The notes under the pieces are model-generated. The model saw nothing but the letters and a program-made list of their open reading frames with translations, ran no database searches and was not told the origin of the DNA. From Cystobasidiopsis lactophilus (taxonomy: Eukaryota; Basidiomycota; Agaricostilbomycetes; Agaricostilbales; Chionosphaeraceae): 64,000 bases of DNA. Below, in pieces: positions 21,067-33,769 of this stretch. Position 1 is the first letter of the stretch; each line of letters opens with the position of its first letter. The DNA lies in assembly GCA_001599975.1 (NCBI GenBank), contig BCIO01000003.1, positions 3,520,762-3,584,761 of the forward strand, given 5' to 3'. The position numbers were made by a program, and so were the translations under genes.

Positions 21067-23300
21067 CTAAGATTTGCGGCCAGGAGGGGGCGTTTGTCGG
21101 GGTCCTGCCCCCAGCGCCGCTCTCGCTTGGTCCTGCAGCTTCTTTGGACCCAATGGAGGGGTCGGGCTGTTTGTAACGGCCAATTGTGGGTGCGGTGAGG
21201 GACTGAGAGGAGTTTTGGGATCCTCCGCTTCCTTCGGCCTCTTGCCACCGGACTCGAAAGCAGGACTGCCCGCTCTTTTCTGGGCCGCTGTCTTGTTGGC
21301 CTTGCCGGTTTTGCCACCTTTGTTCGCTTCCATCGAACGATAGAATCTCTTCACTGCAAGCGCAAACTCGTTCGGCAGCTTGGCAAGAACTGTTCGTAAG
21401 CCTGGAGTTCGCGCGCGCGCGTAGGTATATCTCACCTCCTCGTCGGCGAAGCCAGTGAAATACTTCAGAAAGGCTTCAAAGGCAGTGCATTCCTGAGAAG
21501 GCTGCTCTCCGGTGCGCTTCTTTGCCGCCCAAACGGTCTCCTTCTCCTTGATGTAATCCATTCCTTTTTGGCCTAGGACCAGAATCGAGGCCACAATCAA
21601 GTCGAGATAACAGCGACCTGGCATTTGGTTGGGGTTACAGTGAGTCGCATTCAATTTGTATGTAAGTTGAGAACGCACCGTAGAATTGACGAAGCGACAT
21701 TTTTTCCTTCTGGGTCCAAGACGAAGGCGACTGATCCTTGATTGCTTGAAAAATTTCCTCCTGTTTGAGCAAGACCTGTGCAGGATTGTTTTGGTCGATC
21801 CCGGACCAATCGACAATGTCTTGAGGCCAGATCCGGTGGAGAACTGGTTGATGCTGTTTGAGAATCTCCGCCAAAAGAACCTTCTCGGCGACCTTTTGAT
21901 TGAGAGCTTCCAAGTGAGGGCGGACTGGTAGAAGTCATCTTCTGAGAGGTGACGACTTCGAATGCGAGTTCTAGATCGCTTACATTCGTCTGGAGGGAAG
22001 ATGCCAACGTGTTCGTAAGTGCGCTGATTTGAATGCCAGAGCAGCTCCTTGCCGCTTTTGATATGCGGCTGCAGAAAGTGCTCTATGTAGTAGGGCAATT
22101 CTCGCTGTCGCTGTCGTTCGGCAGAATGCACGTCTTCTGGGGACGGTTGGAACTTTGACATCGCCACCGGTAAGTTGTCTCTGTGGTGCGCTAGCAGATG
22201 GCTAGCATGGTCGGCGAATTCCTGGTCCGTCGCTCTGTACTTGGCGGCGAAAGCTTCAGACGCTTCGTGATTGATGCGCATACTTGGCCTCGTTTGCAAG
22301 AGGTTGCCCTTTCCTTCTTGTCCAACTTCGGGGTTTGATTCCTGGTGGTGGACAGTGAAACCCATGGTGGTCAAGTATGAGGTGACTTGGTTGAAAATTT
22401 CCGCACCCAAAATCGGTTCGAGCTCTGTGCCACTTCGATGGTGAGACAACATGCGCCCGTATTCGAGCACGATGCACACACTGTAGTAAGAGGTGAACCC
22501 AGTTCGGACGATAGTCTTGATCAGAGCTGCAGCCCTCTCCTTCAACGCAAGCTCGTGTTCGTGCGAAGCCAACAAGTGGCGATTGCGTTTCACGAGCCAG
22601 TAGCAAAAGCTTCGGTCGTTTTCATCCAACAAAGTATACTTGGTGCTTCCCATAAAGTTGTTAAAGGCCTTCCACCAATCCGAGTAGGGGGTCGTTTTGG
22701 CCCCGTCTTTGGCCCGCACGACTAAGGCGGTGGTGATGCCCTTGGACCAGCCAGAATCTTTGACCCAGTCGAGCTTGATATTAATGTATCAGAAACGGAC
22801 TGTGACGCGCGCTTGCAAAGCAAAAGATATGTTTCCCTACGTCGAAGATTCCCAGTTCGTGGAGAGCAGTTACAAGCGCCTGAAAATCCGCGATGTTGTG
22901 TAGACTGCGGCGGGCCACTGTCCCAGAAGCAGGGGCTGTGAGTATTCTTAAAGTACCCGCAGGCAATTGAAAATGGCTCACGGTCTAGGTCAGACAGCAG
23001 CTTGCAGCTTGCGAAGCGGTTGGTGAGGTCGTTCTTCTCGGCATGCGTTCGGCAGGAATAGTTGACTTGGAACAGAGCCAAGAATTTGCAATCGTCCTTC
23101 GATAGACCCAGGCAAGCGTCCGATACTTCTTTGATCCTAGCGTCCCGTTCTTTGCTTTGTATCGTAGGCCAGGCTCTGTGAGAAATGTCACCGAAGGGCA
23201 AGCCATCAATGTTCTTCTCGAGGAGCTCCATTCGGCAGCGAGCATAATATGCTGACACCAAAGGGAACGAGTTGCGTTCTGCGCTCGTTCGCTTTTGCAT
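21067..23300 (-). CDS. Large orphan protein with basic C-terminus
   Basis: Exons, high to low: 22982-23300, 22841-22917, 21984-22773, 21679-21924, 21067-21617; 660 residues. All joins use GT-AG and keep frame. I recognise no domain. The body is mixed alpha-helical in feel with many Trp and Tyr (SDWWKAFNNFMGS, TSYYSVCIVLEYGRM, HRIWPQDIVDWSG, YFTGFADEE). The last 100 residues are low-complexity, rich in Lys, Pro and Ala, with nuclear-localisation-like clusters (KANKTAAQKRAG, GGKRPKEAEDPKTP). A 34-nt segment at 21402-21435 has good splice signals (GTGAGA...CCAG). Removing it would replace the basic tail by a short different end. Probably lineage-restricted. Confidence 0.6.
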
Positions 23301-23983
23301 TCGTGCTCAGAAGAAAAGGTGGCGAATTGGGAACAAGAAGGCGACCGCCGTTCAAGGTTTTGAGTCCGCGGGGCAGATTCCGCGGAACAGATCACTAGGC
23401 AGACCTGGAGGTGTTCGAAACTTGGGCGTGCAACAGAGCAGAAACAAAGAAGGCAAAGCAGAGTCCCAAGCCTGATTCATGTGCCTAGCGCCAAACTGGC
23501 ACTACAGAGGCCAGGCCAGTCTTTCAGGCAGTCTGCATCCTTCCAACCTTTGGCATGTTTCAACGAGGCAGAAACAGGACAGAGACAGTCTTCTTTGGGA
23601 AAGGACCGGAAGGTCGCATGTTGCCACCGCGGGCTTTGCGAGTGGGCAGGCGATCCATCTTAAGCCTCGAAGCAGTCTCGGCGGCTTCTAATAGGGCATT
23701 ACAGCAAAAAAAGGCCGTCTGAAGTCACACGCAGAGTCGCCGTTCCGGTGCAACCGACCACAACTGCAGGCGGCCTGCGAAGCGCGCCCAAACCAAGGGC
23801 TGCCCTTCTTGAGCAGCGGCCAGCCCCTTGGTGGGCTTCTCTGAGCAGGCCAAGCGACTGCCAGAACCAGGCGACCAGCGACAGGCGGCCAGAAGCGAGC
23901 TGTAGAACCGACGTCGGGCGTCCAACGGCTTCTCGCGCTCCTCGAATTCGTCGACTTCTCCAACGCCCCGTGCGCGCCTCAAG
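23301..23983. other. Intergenic, divergent promoter region
   Basis: About 680 nt between the orphan protein (reading left) and the DUF4211 gene (reading right). No supported coding exon. Confidence 0.4.
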
Positions 23984-26900
23984 AATGGAGGACGACTACC
24001 ACTCGCAGCGCGACGATGTGTGGGTATCGCCTGCCAGGTGGGGACCCCGCCTTGGGAGCAAGCAGAGCGGTGCTGAATGCTGCCCGGTCGGACAACAACA
24101 GAGCGACTTACCACCCAGACGCCAAGGCCACGAACGAGAACGACCTGGACGCAGGCGACCTCATAGAGCAAGACCCAGACGAGTTCAGCGGCATTAAACT
24201 GTCCCCCAGCAAGGCCAGGGTCAGCACCTCGCCCTCGTTCGTCCCCCCGTTTGATATTTACATTTGGAACCCGCCCACTGAACCCGCGCCCGCATTTTCC
24301 AGCTCCAAGAGCGAAGTCAATCAACCGGACGTTTCGGACGACGAGCAGCCAATAGTTCAGTCGCCGGCGCGCAAAGCTGCAGCCAGACCTTCGACCGCCA
24401 GCGCGGTCATTGACCTCGCCGGCTCTTCGTCCGACTCTTCCGACGAAGATCCAGACGCCATCTCCCAAATGCTCTCTCCTCCTAAAAGGCCGGCGCCCGC
24501 TCCGTCCAAGCCAGCGCTGCGCAGAACCACGCCAAGGCGAGCCGCCGCTCCCAAACCGCCCGCGGCGCCTTCGCCCGGCGGCCTGCGAATCGTCTACGGC
24601 CTCAAGGCATCGAGGCCCACCTCTTCAGACGAGGAGAACGAGGAAATTCGGCCCAAAAAGAAGAAGAAGGTCATCCAAGCCTCGGACGACGACGACGACG
24701 CCCCGAAAGCGCCGCCCAAACCCAAGAGGCTCAGCAGAGGCGCCCCTGCTCCCAAGAAAGCGCCCTCTCCCGTCACACTCGACACCTCTGACGAGGACGA
24801 AGAGGAGGAGGAAGATAGCGCGGAGGAGCGCGAGCTGGCCAAGGCCGCCAAGTCCAAAGACACCCTCGCCGCCGCCGCTGCCCGCATGAAGCTCAAGGAG
24901 AAGCAGCTGCGCGACCGCCGCCGCGCTTTGGAGGCCAGCGACGAGGAGCTGCCGGACGCTGCGACCATGGAGCTGCCCAAGCGCAAGGCCAAGGCGGCCG
25001 AGCCGGAAAAGAAGAAGAAGTCGGCCAGCAGCTCCAAGGAGAACGGCAAGGCCAACAAGAAGGTCAGGCTCAACGGCAAAGTGCGCGACAAGACCAACCC
25101 CTTCTCCCTCGCCGCCAAGGCGTCCGGCTCCGGCTCGTCCAAACCTTCCTCGTCGTCCAAGCCGCCGGCTTCCAAGCCAAAGCCCAAAACCAAGGCGCAC
25201 GTCGTGGTCGAAGCGCCACCTCGCAAGTCGCTCAAAGCCTACTTTGACAAGCCGCCTCCTGCGAACAAGCCAGCCGCGTCCTCGTCCAAAGCGACCACTT
25301 CCAAGAAGCAACCCCAGGTCATGGATCTGGACCCTACAAGCGACGAAGAGTCCGAGGAAGAGGATGAAGAGGAGGAGGAGACGCAGCCCATCACTGGCAA
25401 AGGCTCCCAGCACGAGCCTGTCACTTTCACCGACTCCTCGGCCACGTCGGACAGCGACGCCGACGAACCAGCTCCAGCTGCCAAGCCCCAGCCCAGCGCA
25501 TCTAAGGGCAAGCAGCGAGCTGTCGAGAGCGACGACGATGACGAGCAGCCGGCGCGCCCTGCTCCCAAGAAGGCAGACACCACGAAGAAGCGCCAGGTGG
25601 TGGCCGAGGATAGCAGCGACGACGCTGCCGCTCCCGCCCCCAAGACCCGTACTTTCGCTCCCAAAACCACAGCCAAACCGACCGGCCACAAGGCCATCGT
25701 CGATTCCGAATCGGAGGAGGACGACGCTCCCCAGCAACCGCCCTTGTTCAGACCGGCCTCTCGCGAGAGGCCCTCGGCGTCCCAGTCGCCGAAGAAGAAG
25801 CCTGATGTCAAGCGCAAAGCCCCGACGCCAGATTCGGACGCCAACGACTCGGATGACACGGCGCAGATCAAGAAGGCTCTGACCGAACCCAGCAGCTCCA
25901 AGAAGCCCTCGCCGCTCAAACACAACGTCCCATCTAGCTCTCCAGCCTTGAAGGGCAAACCCATCTTCAGCTCAAGCTCGCCGGAAAAGAAGAAGGCTTC
26001 CACCAACGGCAACAGCGGCAAGCGGCAAAAGCTGTCCAAGGGCAAGGGCAAGGCCAAGGACACCAGCGGCAGGCTCTTTGGTCCTGCTTCTGATGAAGAG
26101 GCCCAGGAGTCGTCCTCCGAGTCGGAAGCCGAAGACGACCTGGAGTTTGACAGCCGCGAGGCGGTCGAGTCCCGCCTGCGAAGCCAAGTCTCGCCCGAAC
26201 GCCGCCCTCCCCGAGTCGACAAGCTTGAAGCTCTAAAGCTGACCCGCTTGCAGCGCGAGAAGAAGAAGGAGGACCGCCGCCGTGGCGTTGTGCCCGAGTC
26301 GGAGGATGAGGCGCAGGTGCAGGCTTCCCAGCCCGCCTTCGCCCAAGATTTCGAAAGCCTGCCCTCCGAGTCGGTTTCTGGCTCTGGGGAAGAGTCGCAG
26401 GTGGAGGACTTTGTCGAAGAGGACGGCTCGGATGCCGAAGATTTCCGCCACGAGATGCCTCAGCAATTCAGCACCGCGGCCTTGCAGCCCCTGTCCTGGC
26501 ACTTCAAGAATCTCATCGTGCTCTTCATCACTATCGAAATCATGCCCAAAGAGAAGATCACCGACTCCGAAGCCAAGATTTCCCGCGCCAAGGTGGAAGA
26601 CAAGATCGAGTCCATCACCAACTCGATCCGTTCCCAAGTTTGGCGACCAGCCTTCAATCAGGCACTCGAGCTGCCACATCAGGATACGGCCCGGCTACCC
26701 CGCACGATACCTGATTGCATGGCGTGCACCAGCGGCGGGAAGACAAGCTCGAACCGAATCACTTTCACGGGTCGGCCTTACAACACGAAGACACTGGAGC
26801 TCACGGCCAACGACCCCATACGCAAGAGCTTTGATGTAGGCTCGGAGTGCCTTCAGCGCGCCCAGCTTTTTCACACGATCAGACGTGGGGTTTCGCTCTT

Positions 26901-27251
26901 GGATTGGTTCTCATTCGTCAGCTCATCTGCGGTGCATCCATCTTAGATACTCTCTGGCATCTGCGCTCTCACATCCGAGTTCAGGTCCAAAAGCATAGAC
27001 AAACTGACGAAAAGGTATTTTCGAGCACCGGAGACCAAAGGTCAAACTCAGCCGGTACGCCTTTTTGCCAGGTTGCCAAACCCACGGACGACAAACACGG
27101 TCGAAGATGGCTCACCAACTATACGCAAGATGTCAACTACGTGAACGAATTGCTCGAAGCTGAGGGCTTCCACGACCACCAGTGGGAAACCTTCTCGACC
27201 TCGTTGAACACGGCCGAGTCGCGGTATGCCAACGTTGTTCTCACTGCCTAA
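23984..27251 (+). CDS. DUF4211 protein with long acidic/Ser/Lys-rich region
   Basis: Exons 23984-24018, 24102-26884, 26947-27014 and 27072-27251 give 1021 residues. About 800 residues after the start are disordered, alternating acidic-serine blocks (DLDPTSDEESEEEDEEEEET) with Lys/Pro-rich blocks and several NLS-like KKKKK or KRK runs, as in nuclear chromatin-associated proteins. The C-terminus is a DUF4211-like domain: HEMPQQFSTAALQPLSWHFK, SQVWRPAFNQALELP, a CMAC pair, FTGRPYNTKTLEL, then across two introns RAQLFHTIRHTLWHL and VNELLEAEGFHDHQWETF. The domain's function is unknown; nuclear location is inferred. The start relies on a 35-nt first exon; the central exon of 2.8 kb is unusually long here. 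Confidence 0.82.
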
Positions 27252-27525
27252 GCGAATCTCTGCGCCGCCTGCGGGTGATGGTCATTGGCGGGAGGTCGAA
27301 GAAGCGGGATATGCTTGATTTGCACCTGATCCCCTCAGTCGCGATGCGTGCGTCCTGTTGGGCGATCGCGCTTCCCAAAATATGCCACTGTCTTGTATTA
27401 TGGCTCGAGATGTCTTGTAGAGTTGACAGGCTTACGCACCAACAACCCCTTTTTTGGCGCGTGAAAAGGAAACCCGGTCAAACCCCCTCCCTCCTCACCC
27501 AACGTCCGAAGGTTGTCCACAGACC

Positions 27526-30500
27526 ATGCCTGCAGTGGCAGGGCGCAAGCGTACGCACTCTCAGGCTGCCATGAGCTCCCAGGAAGACGCCGCTGGCAGC
27601 GGCTCGGGCTTGCCTGCGTTCAAGAGACACCTCGACGAATTGCGGCAGAAGTGCGAGAACCCGGACAGCGTTGTGCGATGTGAGTGTCGTTTCCCCCTGG
27701 CGAAGTCTACGAACACACGCTGAATGCCTTTGCAGCTCTGGTAGGGCACCAGGCTCACTGTAATGCCGCATTCTGATTGTCGTTTTGTTCTGACAGCAAC
27801 GCGAGTCTGACAACCTCGTGCAGTTCAAGATGTCCCAGTAAGTCGCTTCTGCACAAGGCTTAGGACTACAACTGACCTCGAAGGCCAGCCCCAGGAACCC
27901 AAAACGAAACGTCCTGTGAGCGCCTCCAGTACCCCCAAAGTCGTCCGGGGCGATCGCTCACTTTGCGGTGTTTGACAGCTTGAATATGCTCATTCTCTCG
28001 CCTGAGACCTACCTCAATAACCACAAGACCACTGTGTGGTGCGAGGACGAGCTGAGCGACGCTCTCACCGAGGCTTTAGAGAACATTGCCGAGAACAACC
28101 CACGGACTCTGGCCGCCGCCATCGAGCAGGTCGTCCGAGCCCTGGGCGACGCTGCCGCCGTCTCTCAATGGTGCTCGAGCCCATCGACCCCAGGGAGGTC
28201 CAAGCTCACCAAGGTGGAGCCGGAGCCCGTCGAGGAGGAGGACGAGGATGACGAGGAGAGCGAGGGCGACTTTGAGGGCGACGATAGCGATCTTTTCGGC
28301 CTGAAAACCCTCACAGAGGCGACAAACGGTCCCTCCTCCCAGGTCAAGAAGGCCTTGGCGCTGGACTTTCATGCGATCGTCGAAGCCGGCTACCGCCCCG
28401 GTTGCACTGTGCTCGCCGATGGCAGCAACGTCGTTTCGCTGTCAGCTCTGGTCCCGAAACTTGGACTGGGTGCGAGCACGCTCAACGCATGGGATTCGCG
28501 CTTGCTCGATGGCACGATGTATCTTGTCTTGCTCATCTCGTTCCCGAGCGGCGTCTATCCCGTCCAGGCGAACGACAACTCTGCGGCCAACATCCGCTGC
28601 GTTGTCGGTCTATCCCGCAAGGCAAGTCATCATGTCACATATTGCAGTGCTGGGCGCATCTAACTTCCTTCGCCTTGCCTTTGCACAGCCCAAGCCAAAC
28701 AAGGAGGCCATCGCCGTGAGCTTCATTCTGCCGCACCTTCTTCGCTCGGCGAGTGACTAAACGTCCTGTGCTGATAGAACGCTTTCCGGGCTCACTCGGC
28801 CGTCTCACCGTGGACGCCGGATGAGCTCGAGTCTTTCTCTCTCAGCCATTCGCTCGCCCACGTCCTGAAGGACCACTTCCAGCAATTGGTCGCATATCGT
28901 CACCGACACGACAAGTGTTGTTGGGCTGCGGCTGAAGAACTCCTCATGGGGCCCAGCGAGGAAATAGGGGGTGCTGCTCCCAAGTTCGACCGCAAGATGT
29001 CGAAAAGGCTAGAGAAGAAGGAAGCCGAGGCCGACGTTGAGCTGCCCAACGACCCCTTCGAGAACAAGAAGACCAGAGACAATTTCCCTCTCTTGGCCTT
29101 CGCTTACCTCCTGCGCCGGTTCGCTCTATGCCCTTGGTTTTGCTTGATCTGCCATCGCACTGTCCCGGACGTCGCCATCCGCCCCTACGTGTGCAACTCC
29201 CCGCTGTGCAACTTCCAGTACCTTCATCACGATAGCCCACAAGTCGACTACGAGATCTTGCACAACAAAGAAGTCGTGGATCTCCTGATTTCGCTCGCTT
29301 ACGCTTCCGTCACCGATGGCCAAAAGATGCCCGCTGCCATGCTTCCACCCAAAGGGCTCGGCATCTTTGTGCCGCCAAATCCGACTGGCGCAGCGTTCCA
29401 AGACTCGCAGACGCTGTTGAAGTCTGCCACCGGGGACCGAAGCCAGCTTGTGGACTTCGATTCGCTGAACGCAACCACCAAGCAGTACTGGATCGCTGCG
29501 TTCATCAGCATTCTGCGTAAGTCCAGCGCGTCGCGGTCCAAACCTGTAAACTTTGCTCAGATGGCTGTGGCCAAACAGCCAAGGTTTCCGAGATGCAAGC
29601 TTGGTTAGAGGCCAAAGAAATGACCTACGAGGAGCGCAAGACGGGCAAGTCGCGCAAGCTGGCTGACATCAAAGGCGGCACGCTGCCAACCGGTGTCTGG
29701 AAGATCTTGCGTTGGATCATCGCGACCAACACATCCTACCTCAGGTGCGGCTTAGTCTTCTTGCACCTGGTCGGAGAATCTCTCTCTGAAGGTTCTTAAA
29801 GGGAGATTGAGGACCCGGCCCAGCAAGTGCAGAATCTCGGCAAGGATTATCGCCAATTCTTGTTCGTCTCCGGCAACCCCAATAAGGAAGTGAAGATGCG
29901 CAAGGCCATCAATGACCGCAAGCAAAACCACGCCAACCTTCGCCAGTTTCCGACCGTCTTCGCCTTCCACGGCTCGCCTGTCCGAAACTGGCACAGCATC
30001 TTGCGAGAGGGCTTGCACTTCAACTCCATCGCGAACGGACGGGCCTATGGCAATGGGTGAGTTTCTTTAGCCCTGTGATCTGCCGCGTTGTGTTTGGGGG
30101 AATGGCTGATGTGTCTGCAGTATTTACATGGCCACCGAGGCAGATACGAGTCTGTCGCATTATGCCAACTCCAACGCCCTGTGCTGGCCAAGTTCAGAGG
30201 TGCAAGTCAAGCGCGTCGTCGCCATTTGCGAAGTTGTCAACGCACCCGATGACTTTGTCTCTCGCAACCCGCACTTGGTCGTGGACAAGCTGGACTGGGT
30301 CCAAACTCGCTACCTTCTTGTTCAGTCTGGCACTGGATCCAGCAGCGAGAAGGTTGTGGCCCCGAAGGGTGTCAAGTACAAGCCGATGGATCCTGGCTTC
30401 CGGATCACCATTCATGGAAGCCGTGAGCCGTTCCTTCTGGGCTCCTGACTTTGCCACTGTAGCTGAAACAATACGCATAGCGCTGCAAATTCCCGAAAGC

Positions 30501-31589
30501 ACCGTCAAGTTCGACAGCCAGATCATGGAATTCGATGACGGCGAATGGAGCTTTGGTCCGTCGGACGACGAAATCCTCAACGGAGAGTACGACAGCGACG
30601 ACGAGCAAGCTCTATCTCAACAAAAAGCAGACCGAAGCCTCGCGCTTCAAACGCAAAGGGACTCTTACAAGCCCTTCGGCCCTTCGCTCATTCAGCTGGT
30701 CGGCACGATGCCGCCCCCCAGGTTCGTCCTGAATATCAATGAGCTTCCCTACGACGCGTCAGTTGACATCTCCTACAGATCTGCGACCGGATCTGCGGCC
30801 ATGTACCTCCAACGCGAGCTCAGGTCGATCATGACCGTGCAGGAGACCAGCAGCCCTCAGGAACTAGGTTTCTACTTCGACCCCGAGCTCACCAACGACA
30901 ATCTGTTCCACTGGATAGTCGAGATGGTGGGCTTCGACGCCGATCTCCCTTTGGCCAAGGATATGGCCTCTCGCAACGTGTCGGGCCTGCTCTTCGAAAT
31001 CATGTTCCCGTCCACTTTTCCGAACGCGCCACCCTTCTTCCGCATTGTCTACCCTCGGTTTCTGCCTTTTATCCGCGGTGGTGGAGGTCACGTCACTGGG
31101 TGAGTCCCCTCAGCCTTCAATTTCTTTCGCGGCCAGCGAATGATTTCATCGTATCAGTGGTGGCTCAATCTGCGTACGCGCTGTTCATTTTGCCTATGCA
31201 AAGAGGACTGACCGACTGACTTGATGGCTCCTCACAGATGGACCTCTTGACTAGCAGCGGTTGGGTCCCCAGCTACACCATCGAAGCGAGTAAGCGAAAT
31301 TTCTCTTCAGGCCTGTAGGACCGGAGGCTCATCCTTCTGTCTACAGTTTTGCTTCAGATCAAGATGGCCATCTCGAACTTGGACCCAAAGCCGGCTCGCT
31401 TGGACCCAGACGCCTGGAGCCGGCCTTACAGCGTCCACGAGGCCATTGAAGGCTTCAGGGTGAGCCTTTTCCCTTCAATTTGTTGTTGGGCGGTCCTAAA
31501 TGCTCTCGCACCTTCTTCAGAGGGCCGCTGCCACGCACAACTGGGTCGTGCCTCCCAACCTTGAGGCTGTTGCTAGCGGTCGCGGCTAG
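27526..31589 (+). CDS. PARP catalytic domain fused to UBE2Q-type E2 domain
   Basis: Fifteen exons: 27526-27679, 27736-27740, 27797-27837, 27889-27915, 27979-28621, 28689-28715, 28778-29516, 29579-29744, 29802-30056, 30121-30422, 30463-31099, 31158-31173, 31238-31289, 31347-31459, 31521-31589; 1081 residues. After an RWD-like start (SLQRESDNLVQFKM) and an acidic linker comes a PARP6/8-like Cys pair region (CLICHRTVPDVAIRPYVCNS). The PARP fold then has FAFHGSPVRNWHSI (His) and GRAYGNGIYMA (Tyr); the third position is probably Tyr (TRYLLV), so mono-ADP-ribosylation is likelier than chain formation. The C-terminus is a UBC fold with GGGSICMDLLTSSGWVPSYT, the UBE2Q active-Cys segment. Exon 2 is 5 nt; the intron at 28622-28688 is GC-AG. 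Confidence 0.9.
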
Positions 31590-31886
31590 ATCAGCTGCTT
31601 TCCCGTCATCTTTCGCTGGCCCTCACAGCGGGAACGAAACATCATCTTTAGACTCTGTACATAGAACAGTCTCATCGCTCGCTTCACGAAAACGGCCCCT
31701 TGTACCATAGCCCAACGACGTTCGCGTTTTGATTGCCATTCCACAACTCCTTTCATGTTGCATACTTTGTGCACGCTCGGACGCTTAGCAATGTCCCCGG
31801 ACAGCGAAGGACGAATATGTGGTAGTGGAGCAAGCGAGGGTAGACAATGCAAGAAGTGTGAGAATGGTGGGTTCTAAATGACAAGA

Positions 31887-33190
31887 TTAGAATGCAGCGA
31901 TGGGAATCAACAGAGGCTTGGGCGGCAGCTTGCGCAGTGAGTTGTAGTGCTCGCCCAGGCCGTACATGTAGCGGTGGTAGGAGAGGCGAATGGGCATGCG
32001 AGGCTTGAACTCCTCGCCGATTTTGAGGGGTTGGCCGCCTGCCTGGAAGACGTCGACGGGCGTTTCAAAATGCTTTGAAATGGCGATGATCTACGAGGGC
32101 AAGATGTCGGAGCTTGAGCCCGGGAAAGCTTAGAACTGGGAGTAGGGCACTCTCACCTCGGGTTGCCCTCCCCATTCCGCCGTCTCAATTATATCAGTGC
32201 AGTACTTTTCGAAGCGTTCTGTGCACCTCAGCTCCAGTTAGTCTAGTTCTGACGAAAGCGGGGCAAGCAAGCGCACCTGAGCTCATGACGCCGTCCGCGT
32301 CGTCGTCGGAAGTGAGGAAGAAGATAAAGTCATCTGGGTGGGCTCGCATGTAGTCGCCTGTCGCTTTCCGGACGTCTTGGAAGGTAAGCTACAGAAAGTG
32401 CAAGGCAAATGAGACTTTAAGAGTTCGCAAGCTTCCAATTGAGCTTGCTCACCGGTGGATTCAGCGCTCGCTGCCGGTTAATTTGGTCTGCTGCCGCCGC
32501 ATATAAGCTGTTGTTGCTGGTTAGTCTGTATGCTCAAGAATAGATGAAACGAGCAGACAACGGACCAATGCCCATCTGGCGGGACCTCTATCATTTGCAG
32601 GCCGAGGTTGGCGCAAATGGTCTCCATGCCCTGCTTCTCCCAGAGCGGCATGTTAGGCTCGCCGGCCTCATCAACCTCCTTCTGCGCCTGCTCCTTAGCT
32701 TCCTCGAATGCCTTGTTGCGCTTGTCCTGTGGAGGACAGTCACAAAATTTGATCAAGGCACAGATCTGTCCGAAATTTGATGCGCAGGACTGACTATTCT
32801 AGCTTGGGCTTTGTTACGCTTGGGCCATAATCCGCCGAGCTTAGATGACGAGCTGCTGGACTTGACGGACCCAGCAATCGAGGGCGGCGAGGGCGAGGTG
32901 GGAGCGCTGGATTGCACAGAGGAAGCCGCCGTCTTTTCGGACGACGCAATCGACTCGGAGGCATCCAATTGGCTTAGCAGCCTGTCCGCGAGGTCATCCA
33001 CAGCAGAGTCCGAGGCAGGCGACGCGGGTTCATCAGCGCCGGCACTGGCAGCAGCAGCAGCAGCGGGGGAGGCAGCCGCCGCAGGAGGGGTTGCGCTCTT
33101 GTTGCTCTTGGACTTGGACTTTGACTTGGCTTTGGGCAGTTTGCCGCGCGAGAACAGCGAGGATGACAGGTTGGAAGTGTCGACTGCCAT
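31887..33190 (-). CDS. OTU-domain deubiquitinase, OTUD6-like
   Basis: Cysteine protease that removes ubiquitin chains. Exons, high to low: 32795-33190, 32566-32726, 32453-32507, 32277-32388, 32157-32218, 31887-32090; 329 residues. The Ser/Ala/Lys-rich N-terminus (KAKSKSKSKSNKS, then poly-Ala) is followed by a helical KAFEEAKEQAQKEVDEA and the OTU domain. The catalytic segment is VPPDGHCLYAAAADQI (Asp and Cys, with Cys codon split by an intron). LTFQDVRKATGDYMRAHPDDF and the His segment YGLGEHYNSL follow. An in-frame upstream ATG at 33412 would add a Gln-rich 74-residue extension; 33190 is preferred because OTUD6 proteins begin near this point. Confidence 0.9.
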
Positions 33191-33769
33191 TGTCGCTGTC
33201 AACTGCTGCTCGTCGACCTGGAGCACAAGGCCGAGGGAGTTCGTTCCGCTCGCGCGCTTCAACGGATCTCGCCTGCTGCTGGTTGCCTTGGCCCACTTGG
33301 TTGCTTGGAGATGCTTGCTTGCCCGGCCGTGCTGTTGCTGTGATTGCGTTCCGGGTGGTGCCTTGTTAGATCGGCTTGTCTGTCGACTGGCAGTGGCAGA
33401 CGGAGACTGCATTTCCTTGCTGTCTGACTTCCCCGCGCGGTCTCTTCATTGAATGGCATTGAGCGTAAATCTCTCGGGCTGCCTTTACTAGATGCACCCA
33501 ATGGATTGACACCTATGGAATGAGACTGCTGCCGAGGAACCCTGGACACCGCCCGCCGTCTCCCCTTAGCTGCAATCCAAGAGGCCACCAAGCTTGCTCT
33601 TCTTCAAAATGACTCTGCTCAAAAGACTAAGTCCCTTGCCCGTCAATGGAATTCGATTGAGGCTGGGACCGCCGTCTGCAAGCGTTTTTGCCACTGGCCT
33701 TCTGTTCTTTCGACGCCACCATTCCTCTCCCGCGGCCCTTGATCAATAGCACGCCTCTGAAGAGACACC
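33191..33769. other. Intergenic, divergent promoter region
   Basis: About 580 nt between the OTU gene (left) and the next plus-strand gene. The first 220 nt are in frame with the OTU gene and could be a Gln-rich N-terminal extension of it. Nothing else is supported. Confidence 0.4.

Noticed and set aside
21409-21422. CG-dinucleotide run
   Set aside because: Short GC-rich run inside a coding region or candidate intron; not evidence for a repeat element.
24625-25923. Long minus-strand frame (432 codons) opposite the DUF4211 gene
   Set aside because: It is the Leu/Gly/Arg-rich mirror of a Ser/Asp/Lys-rich repetitive coding region; such shadows are expected in GC-rich low-complexity genes.
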